DNA of 9,082 nt from Nitrospiria bacterium. GTDB taxonomy: Bacteria > Nitrospirota > Nitrospiria > Nitrospirales > UBA8639. The stretch covers positions 1-9,082 of the forward strand of contig JAUIKP010000104.1 in assembly GCA_030430725.1 (NCBI GenBank). The letters run 5' to 3'. Positions 1 to 7,234 of this stretch are shown here, in pieces (within the stretch, counting starts at the first letter, position 1; each line of letters opens with the position of its first letter). The notes under the pieces are model-generated. The model was given only the letters and a program-made list of their open reading frames with translations, was not told the origin of the DNA and did no database searches. Made by a program: the position numbers and the translations under genes.

Positions 1-17
1 CAAAAAAGACTGCCACC

Positions 18-3000
18 ATGAAGGCCATAACCTGGTTCATTAAAAATCCTGTCGCCGCTAACGTCCTCATGGGGCTTATTATCCTGTCCGGGCTCATCGG
101 GCTTTTGAGTTTAGAGAAAGAAGTGTTTCCCCGTTTCAGTCAGCAAAGGATCGATATCAATGCGTTCTATCCGGGAGGCAGTCCTGAAGAGATTGAACAA
201 CGGATATGCATCCCAATAGAAGAGGCCATCCATAATCTGCCGGGAATCACCCGTCTCAATACCACAGCCGGGCATACTGCGCGAAAGGAAGCAGTCTGTG
301 CGATTCACGTACAAGCAGCGGAAGGCCGGGATCTCCAAGCACTTATTGGAGCCATCCAGGCCCGTATCCAGAATATTCCCCACCTCCCGAAGGGGATGGA
401 TCGAATAGAGGTGAAAGAAGGGCGCGCGTCCGATGATGATGGAGTGATCTGGGTGGCGCTTTACGGCCAGACCGATAGGCTTTCTTTAGTCCGAATCGGA
501 GAGGAGATCAAGGCTGCGCTCTCACGTATACCAGGAGTCGAGGAAGCTGAAAATTACGGATACATTCCATATGAGTTAGCGATCGAAATTCCTTCGGAAC
601 GGCTGCGTCGATCCAAATTGACGCTCAGCCAGATTGCCGATGCCGTGCGGCAAAGCTCCCTCAATCTGCCGGGGGGGCTTCTCAAATCGCAAACCGGCGA
701 TATCGTTTTGCAAACCCAAGGGCAAGCCATCGATGAAGCTACATTTGGGAATCGAGTCCTCCTCCCCATCTCAAATGGAAACACGGTCCGCCTCAAGGAT
801 ATCGCCACTATCCGGGACGGTTTGGCTGAACAAAACTTTTCATGGCACCACAATGGCTTGCCCGCGCAAGGGTGGGCTATCTACGCGAAAGAGGACGAAG
901 TCGCGGTCGCCCGACGAGTTAAAGCCTATGTGGCAGAGATGGCCCCACGTCTCCCGGAAGGCCTGAAGCTCATTTACTGGTATGATGAATCTCAAGCTTT
1001 CGAGGAGCGGGTCCGAACGTTGCTGGAAAACGGACTCTCCGGTTTTATCCTCATCTTTCTCCTCTTGACCCTCTTCCTGAATCGACACCTCGCGATCTGG
1101 GTGGCAGCAGGGCTCGCCACGGCGTTGCTGGGAGCGTTGGCAGGAATGTGGGTGCTCGGAGTTTCTCTCAACATGCTCAGTCTATTCGGATTTGTGCTCG
1201 CATTGGGAATTTTGGTGGACGATGCCATCATTGTGAGTGAGAGCATCAACCGGCATCAAAGCGCCGCTGCCCAGCAGTTCACGGGAACTGAATCCCCAAG
1301 ACTGAGGGATAAAATCTTGCGTTCCGCGACCATTGACGGAGTCAAGGAGGTGGCAGGACCCGTCACCCTGGCCGTCATCACGACGAGCATTGCGTTTCTC
1401 CCTGGCCTCTTCCTCCAGGGATGGGCTGAAGCCCTGCTGGGCCCTATTTGCATGGTCATGGTATTGGCGTTAGGTTTTTCACTTATCGAAGCCCTGTGCA
1501 TTCTGCCTGCACATCTCACCGCAGCCGCTCCCGTCTCAACCCAATGGATGGCAACCCTTCGCCACAGAGTGACTCGTGGGCTGGAGGGGTTCATCCATCA
1601 TGGATATTTGCCGTTTTTGGATCGGTCCTGTCGCCAACCCTTTCTGATCATCGCGTTCTGCGCTTCAGCAATCATGATCACCGCCGCACTGGTTTCAGGC
1701 GGCCATGTCCGGCTTGCCATCCAAGCCGATGTGCCGAAAGATACGATTACACTGTATCTCGACGTCCCCCCTGGTGCGCCATTTTCGACCGTCCAACGAT
1801 TATCCACCCAAATTGAAGAGGCCTACCAGGCATTACGTCATTCACTGGAAACCCGCCAACCACCTGGTGAGCCCAGCCCCGTCTCGGGGATTGAGAGCAT
1901 GATCTTCGATAACGGGTCAGGATTCTGGGTCGAGCTGGCACCAGGCGCTCGACAACGATTTTCCGTCGAAACGATCGCACGGGAATGGCGAAAATATATT
2001 GGCGATATCGGCAAGGCCAAACTCGACTTTCTGTACCGACAGGGAGACAATTACTACGATCTGGAATGGGCCGTCAGCACCACCGACTCTGAAACGATGA
2101 CCGCTGCGTTGACTGCACTCACCGAACACCTTTCCAGCCTTCCTGGGGTGTTCGATGTCATGCATTCACACATCAAAGGCAAACCACAGCTGAGCCTGGA
2201 ACTTCGACCGGAGGCCGAGCGACTCGGGCTACGACTCGAGGACGTGGCCACCCAAGTCCGTCAGGCTTATCTCGGGGAAGAGGTGCAACGGTTCCAGCGA
2301 CAACGTGAACAGGTCAAAGTCGTGGTACGCTTACCCCTGAACGAGCGACGTGAGTTCAATGATTTTCGGCAGTTACCGATCCTGTTGCCCACGGGTGACC
2401 AGGCCCCCCTGGAAGTCCTGGCGAAATGGCAGTGGCTCCCTCAAACGGAGAGCATCACACGACAGAACCGACAACAGTTGGTCTGGGTCAGAGCCCGGCT
2501 CAATTCGGAACTTGCCGATGCCAACGCCATCTACGCAACGATGGAAACAGGGTTTTTCGAAGACCTCCAACAGCGTTTTCCCGGATTGAATATCACCGTC
2601 GGACATACGAGACAAGACCAGATGGCAGTCTTTGAAACACTCGGACGCAATGCGCTATTTGCGGTGGGAATCATCTACGCACTGCTAGCCGTCTCCTTCC
2701 GTTCATTTCGCTACCCGGTCCTGATCCTCCTTGCCATTCCCATGGCCTGGGTAGGCGGTGTGCTCGCTCACTTTGTCCTGGGATTCCCTCTTTCCATGGA
2801 ATCGTTAGTCGGCATGATCGGCGCGAGCGGGGTCATCATCAATGATGGATTAGTCTTGCTCAATTACATTCAACGACGCAAGCGGAAAGGGACAACCCTT
2901 GGCCCGCAAGGTCTTATTTGCAAAGCGTGTGAAGTGCGTTTTCGCCCGATTGTACTGACGTTTCTGACGACCTTGGTGGGCCTTGTGCCCATGCTGTTTG

Positions 3001-3182
3001 AGACGAGTGCTCAGGCTCAGTTCCTGGTTCCCATGGCCGTCGCATTAGCTGCAGGGCTGTTGGGAGGATTGGTCGCCACATTATTACTTATTCCGGCCAC
3101 GACACTGATATTAGAACGGTCCCTGTCCAGAACCCACCCCGCGACCCTCTCAAGTCATGGTGACGCACCCGAATATTCGTAA
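18..3182 (+). CDS. RND-family efflux pump, inner-membrane permease subunit (AcrB-like, HAE1 type)
   Basis: This is the proton-driven inner-membrane pump of a tripartite exporter, and its 1054 residues are normal for the family. The layout is the RND duplication. TM1 is at about residues 10-32, then comes the first large periplasmic loop, then TM2-TM6 (about 339-500). TM7 (about 541-560) precedes the second periplasmic loop, and TM8-TM12 run from about 878 to 1032. The TM4 aspartate pair of the proton relay is present (VDDA, D401/D402), as are the TM11 Arg and Thr (R974, T981). The TM10 lysine of AcrB is replaced by Asn (N942, motif INDG). The start MKAITWFIKNP fits the usual N-terminus of this subgroup. 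No Shine-Dalgarno is visible, and the frame stays open to the window edge, so an upstream start is not strictly excluded. The adaptor and outer-membrane channel genes lie downstream beyond a repeat-containing gap. The substrate is unknown; HAE1 pumps usually move hydrophobic or amphiphilic compounds, and there is no sign of a metal-type pump. Confidence 0.95.
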   Translation: MKAITWFIKNPVAANVLMGLIILSGLIGLLSLEKEVFPRFSQQRIDINAFYPGGSPEEIEQRICIPIEEAIHNLPGITRLNTTAGHTARKEAVCAIHVQAAEGRDLQALIGAIQARIQNIPHLPKGMDRIEVKEGRASDDDGVIWVALYGQTDRLSLVRIGEEIKAALSRIPGVEEAENYGYIPYELAIEIPSERLRRSKLTLSQIADAVRQSSLNLPGGLLKSQTGDIVLQTQGQAIDEATFGNRVLLPISNGNTVRLKDIATIRDGLAEQNFSWHHNGLPAQGWAIYAKEDEVAVARRVKAYVAEMAPRLPEGLKLIYWYDESQAFEERVRTLLENGLSGFILIFLLLTLFLNRHLAIWVAAGLATALLGALAGMWVLGVSLNMLSLFGFVLALGILVDDAIIVSESINRHQSAAAQQFTGTESPRLRDKILRSATIDGVKEVAGPVTLAVITTSIAFLPGLFLQGWAEALLGPICMVMVLALGFSLIEALCILPAHLTAAAPVSTQWMATLRHRVTRGLEGFIHHGYLPFLDRSCRQPFLIIAFCASAIMITAALVSGGHVRLAIQADVPKDTITLYLDVPPGAPFSTVQRLSTQIEEAYQALRHSLETRQPPGEPSPVSGIESMIFDNGSGFWVELAPGARQRFSVETIAREWRKYIGDIGKAKLDFLYRQGDNYYDLEWAVSTTDSETMTAALTALTEHLSSLPGVFDVMHSHIKGKPQLSLELRPEAERLGLRLEDVATQVRQAYLGEEVQRFQRQREQVKVVVRLPLNERREFNDFRQLPILLPTGDQAPLEVLAKWQWLPQTESITRQNRQQLVWVRARLNSELADANAIYATMETGFFEDLQQRFPGLNITVGHTRQDQMAVFETLGRNALFAVGIIYALLAVSFRSFRYPVLILLAIPMAWVGGVLAHFVLGFPLSMESLVGMIGASGVIINDGLVLLNYIQRRKRKGTTLGPQGLICKACEVRFRPIVLTFLTTLVGLVPMLFETSAQAQFLVPMAVALAAGLLGGLVATLLLIPATTLILERSLSRTHPATLSSHGDAPEYS

Positions 3183-3185
3183 ATG

Positions 3186-3214
3186 ATCCCTCAAGACGCC
3201 GTCTCGTGGGGGAT
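3186..3214 (+). terminator. weak hairpin just after the RND pump gene
   Basis: An imperfect inverted repeat begins 4 bp after the pump stop codon. ATCCCTCAAGA pairs with TCGTGGGGGAT, with one mismatch and one G-T pair, around a 7-base loop. No clear T-run follows, so it may be a processing or stability hairpin rather than an intrinsic terminator. Confidence 0.3.
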
Positions 3215-3309
3215 TTGGGAAACTTAAACGTCTATTATGGAGGGAAGATCTCCGAGAAGGAGTCAAGATTTCTTCCCGGTCATTTGTACACACCATGAGG
3301 GTAACTGAC

Positions 3310-3360
3310 TCAACCATCGAACGTGAAAGATGCCACAGGCTCTTCGCTCACGATGGTGAA
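3310..3360. repeat. imperfect palindrome in the pump-channel gap
   Basis: ACCATCG (3313-3319) is the exact reverse complement of CGATGGT (3351-3357). Partial pairing continues inward (ACGTGAAAG against CTTCGCT) and outward (CA against TG), leaving an unpaired centre of about 12 bases. It has no adjacent T-run. It could be a folded mRNA segment, a protein-binding site or a decayed repeat; the sequence does not decide. Confidence 0.4.
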
Positions 3361-3508
3361 TACCAGAAGGTCGTAGGTTTTCCCCGAGAGTCTTTTTTGC
3401 GAGTTCACATTCCGATCCGGAACCCCGCATGAAAGGGAGTGTTGAATAATTTAGATTTTCAGGGGCAAATTTGTCCAGGATTAGAATACTCATCAAAGGC
3501 TCCGGGTC

Positions 3509-3625
3509 GGTTCAAAAAAATCGGTCCGGCAAGGCCGCAGCCGTTTTTTCGCGCGGAGCGTACGCTGAGTACGTGAGCACGGAAAAATGGCGAGAACGCC
3601 GCTGGCGACTTTTTTTAACAGACCC
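3509..3625. repeat. intergenic palindromic repeat (MITE/REP-like), Nitrospira-type
   Basis: About 117 bases form a nested imperfect palindrome. An outer A7 (3514-3520) faces T7 (3610-3616). An inner GCC plus T6 (3540-3549) faces A5 plus TGGC (3583-3591). The centre is CGTAC (3559-3563) and GTACG (3569-3573) around the 5-base loop GCTGA. Between the arms lie GC-rich blocks that match only partly (CGGCAAGGCCGCAG against GAACGCCGCTGGCGA). It encodes no protein. From memory, similar elements running from a TTCAAAAA edge to a TTTTTCAACAG edge are common between Nitrospira genes; this was not searched. On the + strand the final stem and T7 could also act as a terminator. It lies between pump and channel genes that would normally be contiguous. 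Confidence 0.7.
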
Positions 3626-3700
3626 TTAAGGTATTCCAATCTCCTGTGAGGTCAATAGCACATGAGATGGCCGAAGAAATAGATTCGCCGATATCGCCTT

Positions 3701-5092
3701 ATGACTGAAACATACCGACCTCTCTTCCTGACGGTCGGAGTCTGCCTCGTCCTGCTGCCAGGATGCATCTCGACCCCGGAACGTCATGGGAAACGCATCA
3801 TGAACCATGTGCCCGAACAATGGTCCACGATCACGGACAGGACGGTCGAACGAGTCACGGATGGATGGGTGGACACGTTTCACCTGCCGATACTGACGGA
3901 TATGGTTCGCGAAGCGTTGAACTATAATCACGATCTCAAAGCCGCAGCGGCGCGGGTGGAGATTGCCCGGGCCGACGTCCGCATCGCCGGAGCTCCTCGC
4001 CTTCCTCAAGTCAATTTTTCCCCAGACTTTCGCCACGGCCGTTTCGGGACATTCGATAGCGACATCCCCAACGAGAATTACAGCTTCCTGGAAGTGGTCT
4101 TTAACCTGTCCTGGGAACTGGACATTTGGGGACGAATTCGTGCCTCGCAGGAAGCGGCTTCCCTGGACGCCATGGCCGTAGAAACAGACTTGCAGGGAGC
4201 AGCATTATCACTCGCGGCACGAACAGCGCAAGCCTGGTTTGAATTGATTGAAGCAGGCCTTCAGGAAACGGTCGCCTCACAATCAGTCGCCGATCGACGG
4301 ATGCTTGTAGAGCTGGTCCGCGGTCGTTTTAACCGAGGACTCACACCGGGATTGGACCTTGGATTGGCGCTGACGGACCTCGCCAATGCTGAAGCTCAGC
4401 TGGCCGAGGCACAGAATCAAGTCCAGCTGACGGCCCGCCGGTTGGAAGTATTGCTTGGCCGTTATCCCGCCGGCGAGTTGAAAGCCCAATTGCCATTACC
4501 GGCATTACCTTCCACACTGACTGCAGGCGTTCCATCTGAATTGCTCAATCGCCGCCCGGACATTGCCGCCGCCATGGAGCGTCTCCGTGCAGAAGACCAA
4601 CGGTTCATCAGCGCCAACCTTGCGCTGTTGCCGCGCATCACCTTAACGGGAACCGGCGGAACCCGGAGTAATTCACTGAAAGAGCTGATGCAGCCGGGAG
4701 CCCTGGCCTGGAATGTCGGAGCCGGCTTGCTTCAACCCATCTTTGCCGGAGACCAACTACAGGGTGAGATCGCACGTAACCGCGCAGCCGTCACCGAAGC
4801 GATGGAGAATTTTCAACAAACCGCATTGGAGGCATTCCGTGAAGTAGAGCAGGCCCTGGCCGCCGAAGAACGATTGTCGGAACAGGAACATGTGTTATCG
4901 GAGGCGGTGAAACATGCCCAAGCGAATCAACAGATGGCAGTCTATGCCTACCGCCATGGATTTACGACCATTCTCACGCTACTGGATAGCTTCCGCGGAA
5001 CCTTAATGGCTCAAAGTGCGCATTTGACGGTCAAGCGACGTCTCCTGACCAACCGCATTGACTTATATCTGGCACTTGGAGGCACCGTATGA
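3701..5092 (+). CDS. outer-membrane efflux channel lipoprotein (TolC/OprM/NodT family)
   Basis: This is the outer-membrane exit duct of the tripartite exporter. The 463 residues match OprM/NodT channels. The N-terminus is a lipoprotein signal peptide ending in the lipobox LPGC (residues 19-22, lipidated Cys22). Two repeats of the outer-membrane efflux domain follow, at about 55-250 and 270-460. The second contains the family hallmark RRPD (284-287), followed by a long helix and a LLPRITLTG strand. Alanine- and glutamine-rich helical stretches fit the periplasmic alpha-barrel. An in-frame TAG at 3680-3682 makes the ATG at 3701 the first possible ATG start, although no strong Shine-Dalgarno precedes it. 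The gene overlaps the adaptor gene by four bases (ATGA), so the two are surely co-transcribed. The pump gene lies 518 bp upstream across a repeat element. There is no clear promoter in the 75 bp between repeat and start. Confidence 0.95.
   Translation: MTETYRPLFLTVGVCLVLLPGCISTPERHGKRIMNHVPEQWSTITDRTVERVTDGWVDTFHLPILTDMVREALNYNHDLKAAAARVEIARADVRIAGAPRLPQVNFSPDFRHGRFGTFDSDIPNENYSFLEVVFNLSWELDIWGRIRASQEAASLDAMAVETDLQGAALSLAARTAQAWFELIEAGLQETVASQSVADRRMLVELVRGRFNRGLTPGLDLGLALTDLANAEAQLAEAQNQVQLTARRLEVLLGRYPAGELKAQLPLPALPSTLTAGVPSELLNRRPDIAAAMERLRAEDQRFISANLALLPRITLTGTGGTRSNSLKELMQPGALAWNVGAGLLQPIFAGDQLQGEIARNRAAVTEAMENFQQTALEAFREVEQALAAEERLSEQEHVLSEAVKHAQANQQMAVYAYRHGFTTILTLLDSFRGTLMAQSAHLTVKRRLLTNRIDLYLALGGTV
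5078..5082 (+). promoter_or_regulatory. Shine-Dalgarno of the adaptor gene
   Basis: GGAGG sits 6 bases before the ATG at 5089, inside the end of the channel gene. It supports that start and translational coupling through the ATGA overlap. Confidence 0.75.
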
Positions 5093-6246
5093 CGCGGATA
5101 CTGCTGCCCATCGTTGTGCTATCGATGGGCTTAGTCACAGCCTTCCTGATCCTGGCCAAGCACTCCCAGCCGGAGACGGCAAGACTCCAGCCGGAGCCCC
5201 CTCATGTTGAAGTCCTTGAGGTGCAGCCCCAAAGCGTGCGCGTGACCGTGATCTCGCAGGGAGTCGCGATGCCGCGCACGGAGATTGATCTGGTCACAGA
5301 GGTCGCCGGAAAGGTGATTCGTGTCCATCCCGCCTTCGCCGCCGGCGGATCGTTTCATCGTGGAGATATCCTCGTGGCTGTGGATCCCCGAGATTACCAA
5401 TTCGCGAGGATTGAAGCACAAAGCCAGCTCGCGGAAGCTCAGCGGCTTTTGGCCCAAGAAGAGGCGCAAGTCGAACAAGCGATGAGAGAATGGCAGGTGC
5501 TCGGTAAGGGGGAAGCAACCCCGCTGGCGTTACGCACACCGCAACTACGGGAAATACGAGCAAAAGTCGCGGCAGCCAAAGCGGATGGGGCAAAGGCCAG
5601 ATTGCAGCAGATCCGCTCCGTGCTACGAGCCCCGTTCGATGGACGAATTCGGGCTAAGCATGTAGATCTGGGCCAATACCTCGTTCCAGGAGAAAAAGTC
5701 GCCCGCCTCTATGCCACCGACAGCCTAGAAGTGCGTCTCCCCGTCTCCATGGAACAATTAGCTTTTTTGGACATCCCATGGATCTCGGAAAAGAACGGTT
5801 CAACACACACCGCGCCTTCCGTGACCCTGCAAACGACGATCGGGGAAGGCATAGCTCGTTGGGTTGGATACATCATTCGAACCGAAGGCGCACTAGAACC
5901 AACCTCCGGGCAGCTTTCCCTTGTCGCACGCATCCCGCAACCTGAGTCCGATCAGAGCCATGGACGACCTCTATTACCGGGAACATTTCTCCAGGCGGAG
6001 ATCGAAGGACTGGAATATCACCAGGTCTTTGTCTTACCACCAGCCGTCGCCAACCCCAGGACAGAGCAGGTCCTGGTCGTCGGTGACGACAACCGGCTCA
6101 AGATCAAAAAACTCGATATTTTGAAATCCGAAACCGATCGGATTGTGGTCCGCGGGGAATTGCAGGGAGGGGACAAGGTCGTCTTGTCCGGTGTGGACGT
6201 TCCGATAGAAGGCATGCAGGTCACAATCGCTCCTCTCCGCCAATAG
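5089..6246 (+). CDS. RND efflux periplasmic adaptor (membrane fusion protein, HlyD/AcrA family)
   Basis: This is the periplasmic adaptor that bridges the RND pump and the outer-membrane channel. The 385-residue length is typical. An N-terminal hydrophobic segment (about 4-23) anchors or exports it; no lipobox Cys is seen. The order is then a first lipoyl half (about 66-103, with AGKVIRV and GDILVAVDP), an alpha-hairpin rich in Ala, Gln and Glu (about 104-176), a second lipoyl half (about 178-208, RAPFDGRI and GQYLVPGE), a beta-barrel (about 210-305) and a membrane-proximal domain to the C-terminus. The short hairpin agrees with adaptors that meet TolC-like channels tip to tip. The start is fixed by the GGAGG at 5078-5082 and the 4-base overlap with the channel gene. 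Adaptors normally precede the pump gene, so its place as third gene, after the channel, is uncommon. No regulator gene follows. Confidence 0.95.
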   Translation: MTRILLPIVVLSMGLVTAFLILAKHSQPETARLQPEPPHVEVLEVQPQSVRVTVISQGVAMPRTEIDLVTEVAGKVIRVHPAFAAGGSFHRGDILVAVDPRDYQFARIEAQSQLAEAQRLLAQEEAQVEQAMREWQVLGKGEATPLALRTPQLREIRAKVAAAKADGAKARLQQIRSVLRAPFDGRIRAKHVDLGQYLVPGEKVARLYATDSLEVRLPVSMEQLAFLDIPWISEKNGSTHTAPSVTLQTTIGEGIARWVGYIIRTEGALEPTSGQLSLVARIPQPESDQSHGRPLLPGTFLQAEIEGLEYHQVFVLPPAVANPRTEQVLVVGDDNRLKIKKLDILKSETDRIVVRGELQGGDKVVLSGVDVPIEGMQVTIAPLRQ

Positions 6247-6577
6247 TTTCACCCATCCCATAAACATCACGAATACTGGGTCCTGCTTTCGTTTGGCACG
6301 TCATTCTCCACACAACCATACCAGTCCATTTGAAAACTGTTTCATCGGCAAACAGCCACTACCAGACCACCATACCTTCCCCTGCATGTTTCACTTGTCA
6401 CAACACGTCAAACTCAAGTTAATAGAGCAAGAAGGACGAGGCTTCACCATTTATGATGTACCTCATTTAACGAGCTTCAATACCAAAGGTGCGCTCCACC
6501 ATGTATGGACCGGACTGCTGAAAACTTCAAATGAAACATGTCATCTCATTTTTTCTAATGGTGATGCTCCTCAGTTT

Positions 6578-6596
6578 CGCAACTTTCGTCGTTGCG
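6578..6596. repeat. small perfect hairpin
   Basis: CGCAAC (6578-6583) and GTTGCG (6591-6596) are exact reverse complements around a 7-base loop. There is no T-run after it. Another CGTTGC-like copy lies about 20 bases further on, in ACGTTGCAAG. Function unknown. Confidence 0.35.
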
Positions 6597-6755
6597 CTCG
6601 GAGAACCTCACGTTGCAAGAATGACTCACATTCAAATCGTAAAGGTTGGATCTTTGACTTCATAAAAAACTTCTCCAGGATACCTCCCAACGTAATGAGC
6701 TGGATTTTGAGCGGGGAAAGAAACCACGTTTTGGAATTGAATTATCCGTAAGGTT

Positions 6756-6784
6756 TTGGCAAATTCATTGGCCTTCCCTATAAA
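6756..6784 (+). promoter_or_regulatory. sigma70-like promoter match
   Basis: TTGGCA (6756-6761) and TATAAA (6779-6784) each match the consensus box at five of six positions and are separated by exactly 17 bases. Transcription would run rightwards into the hairpin at 6813-6830 and the PepSY remnant. A chance match in AT-rich DNA is possible, and no intact gene follows. Confidence 0.3.
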
Positions 6785-6812
6785 GGAATTTCTCCATTTG
6801 GCCCGCCCCGTC

Positions 6813-6844
6813 AGGATCCCGAAAGGTCCTATCATTGTTTTCTA
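6813..6844 (+). terminator. possible rho-independent terminator
   Basis: AGGATCC (6813-6819) pairs with GGTCCT (6825-6830) with one bulged T around a CGAAA loop. It is followed by the T-rich tail ATCATTGTTTTCT. It could end transcripts from the efflux genes or from the promoter match at 6756-6784. The stem is short and the T-run is interrupted. Confidence 0.35.
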
Positions 6845-6879
6845 ACGCTCGCCGGTCGAAATCATCCACCACCCGATAG

Positions 6880-7098
6880 AGCCAGGATGGTACGTCCTTG
6901 TCCTCAGTGATTAATGCCCGGACAGGACAGCCCCTCACTCTTCAGGACACTCAAGGAGGAGAATTCTTCTATCGATTTCACTATCAACTCTCATTGGACC
7001 AGGTCGGCATCTGGATCGCGGGTGCGACCGCCATGGCTATGTTGGTCGCGCTCGTGACCGGAATCGTCATTCCAGTCACTCCGAAATATTCGACATAG
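6880..7098 (+). pseudogene. decayed C-terminal fragment of a PepSY-type membrane protein (PepSY_TM)
   Basis: The translated stretch contains ARTGQPL, then GGEFFYRFHYQL, then a hydrophobic helix reading GIWIAGATAMAMLVALVTG. This is the order seen just before and inside the third membrane helix of PepSY-associated membrane proteins, which are often found with siderophore or iron uptake genes. Family members are usually several hundred residues; only about 70 remain. A TAG at 6877-6879 closes the frame upstream, and no ribosome binding site precedes the TTG at 6898. After the helix the frame reads a few unrelated residues and stops. Shifted by one frame, the DNA reads HSEIFDID, which resembles the IHKKIFxDF continuation of the family, so a frameshift is likely. 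I see no trace of the N-terminal helices upstream. It is best read as a gene relic. Confidence 0.6.
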
Positions 7099-7234
7099 AC
7101 AATGCCTGAAGAGGACGTCTCGACCGGAGGATTAACCTGGATAAAATCTGATAAAAACCCCGGCTATATCCATTTACCCGGCATATTGAGAATGACCAGA
7201 ACAACACAGCCACGAGGGAATCACGCGTCTCCGA

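Larger units (their letters stand above)
3183..3508. other. gene-free spacer between pump and channel genes
   Basis: I see no credible gene in these 326 bases. The only longer minus-strand frame (3263-3496) has no recognisable motif, no good ribosome binding site and an unconvincing composition. The stretch contains the hairpin at 3186-3214 and an imperfect palindrome at 3310-3360. No good promoter was found. A short run at about 3440-3475 is AT-rich but lacks properly spaced promoter boxes. Confidence 0.6.
6247..6880. other. gene-poor region downstream of the efflux genes
   Basis: These roughly 630 bases are more AT-rich than the flanking genes. A 152-codon + strand frame (6293-6751) is open but begins without a ribosome binding site and reads as low-quality sequence rich in His, Asn, Arg and Cys with no recognisable motif. 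I do not call it a gene. A minus-strand frame at 6632-6835 is equally unconvincing. Visible structure is a small perfect hairpin (6578-6596), a sigma70-like promoter match (6756-6784) and a terminator-like hairpin (6813-6830). The region may be decayed coding sequence, since a PepSY gene fragment follows it. Confidence 0.5.

Noticed and set aside
3263..3496. 77-codon frame on the minus strand in the gap
   Set aside because: No motif or good start signal, and it covers the 3310-3360 palindrome, which explains the sequence better.
3626..4036. 136-codon minus-strand frame across the channel gene start
   Set aside because: It is a shadow of the outer-membrane channel gene, whose lipobox and RRPD motifs prove the + strand frame.
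6293..6751. 152-codon open frame on the + strand
   Set aside because: No ribosome binding site, no recognisable motif, amino-acid make-up unlike the neighbouring genes. It lies in an AT-rich, gene-poor stretch next to a gene relic.
7141..7200. GCCGGG repeats downstream of the DUF6607 gene as a terminator
   Set aside because: On the minus strand the two GCCGGG copies are direct, not inverted, so they cannot form a stem, even though a T-run follows.
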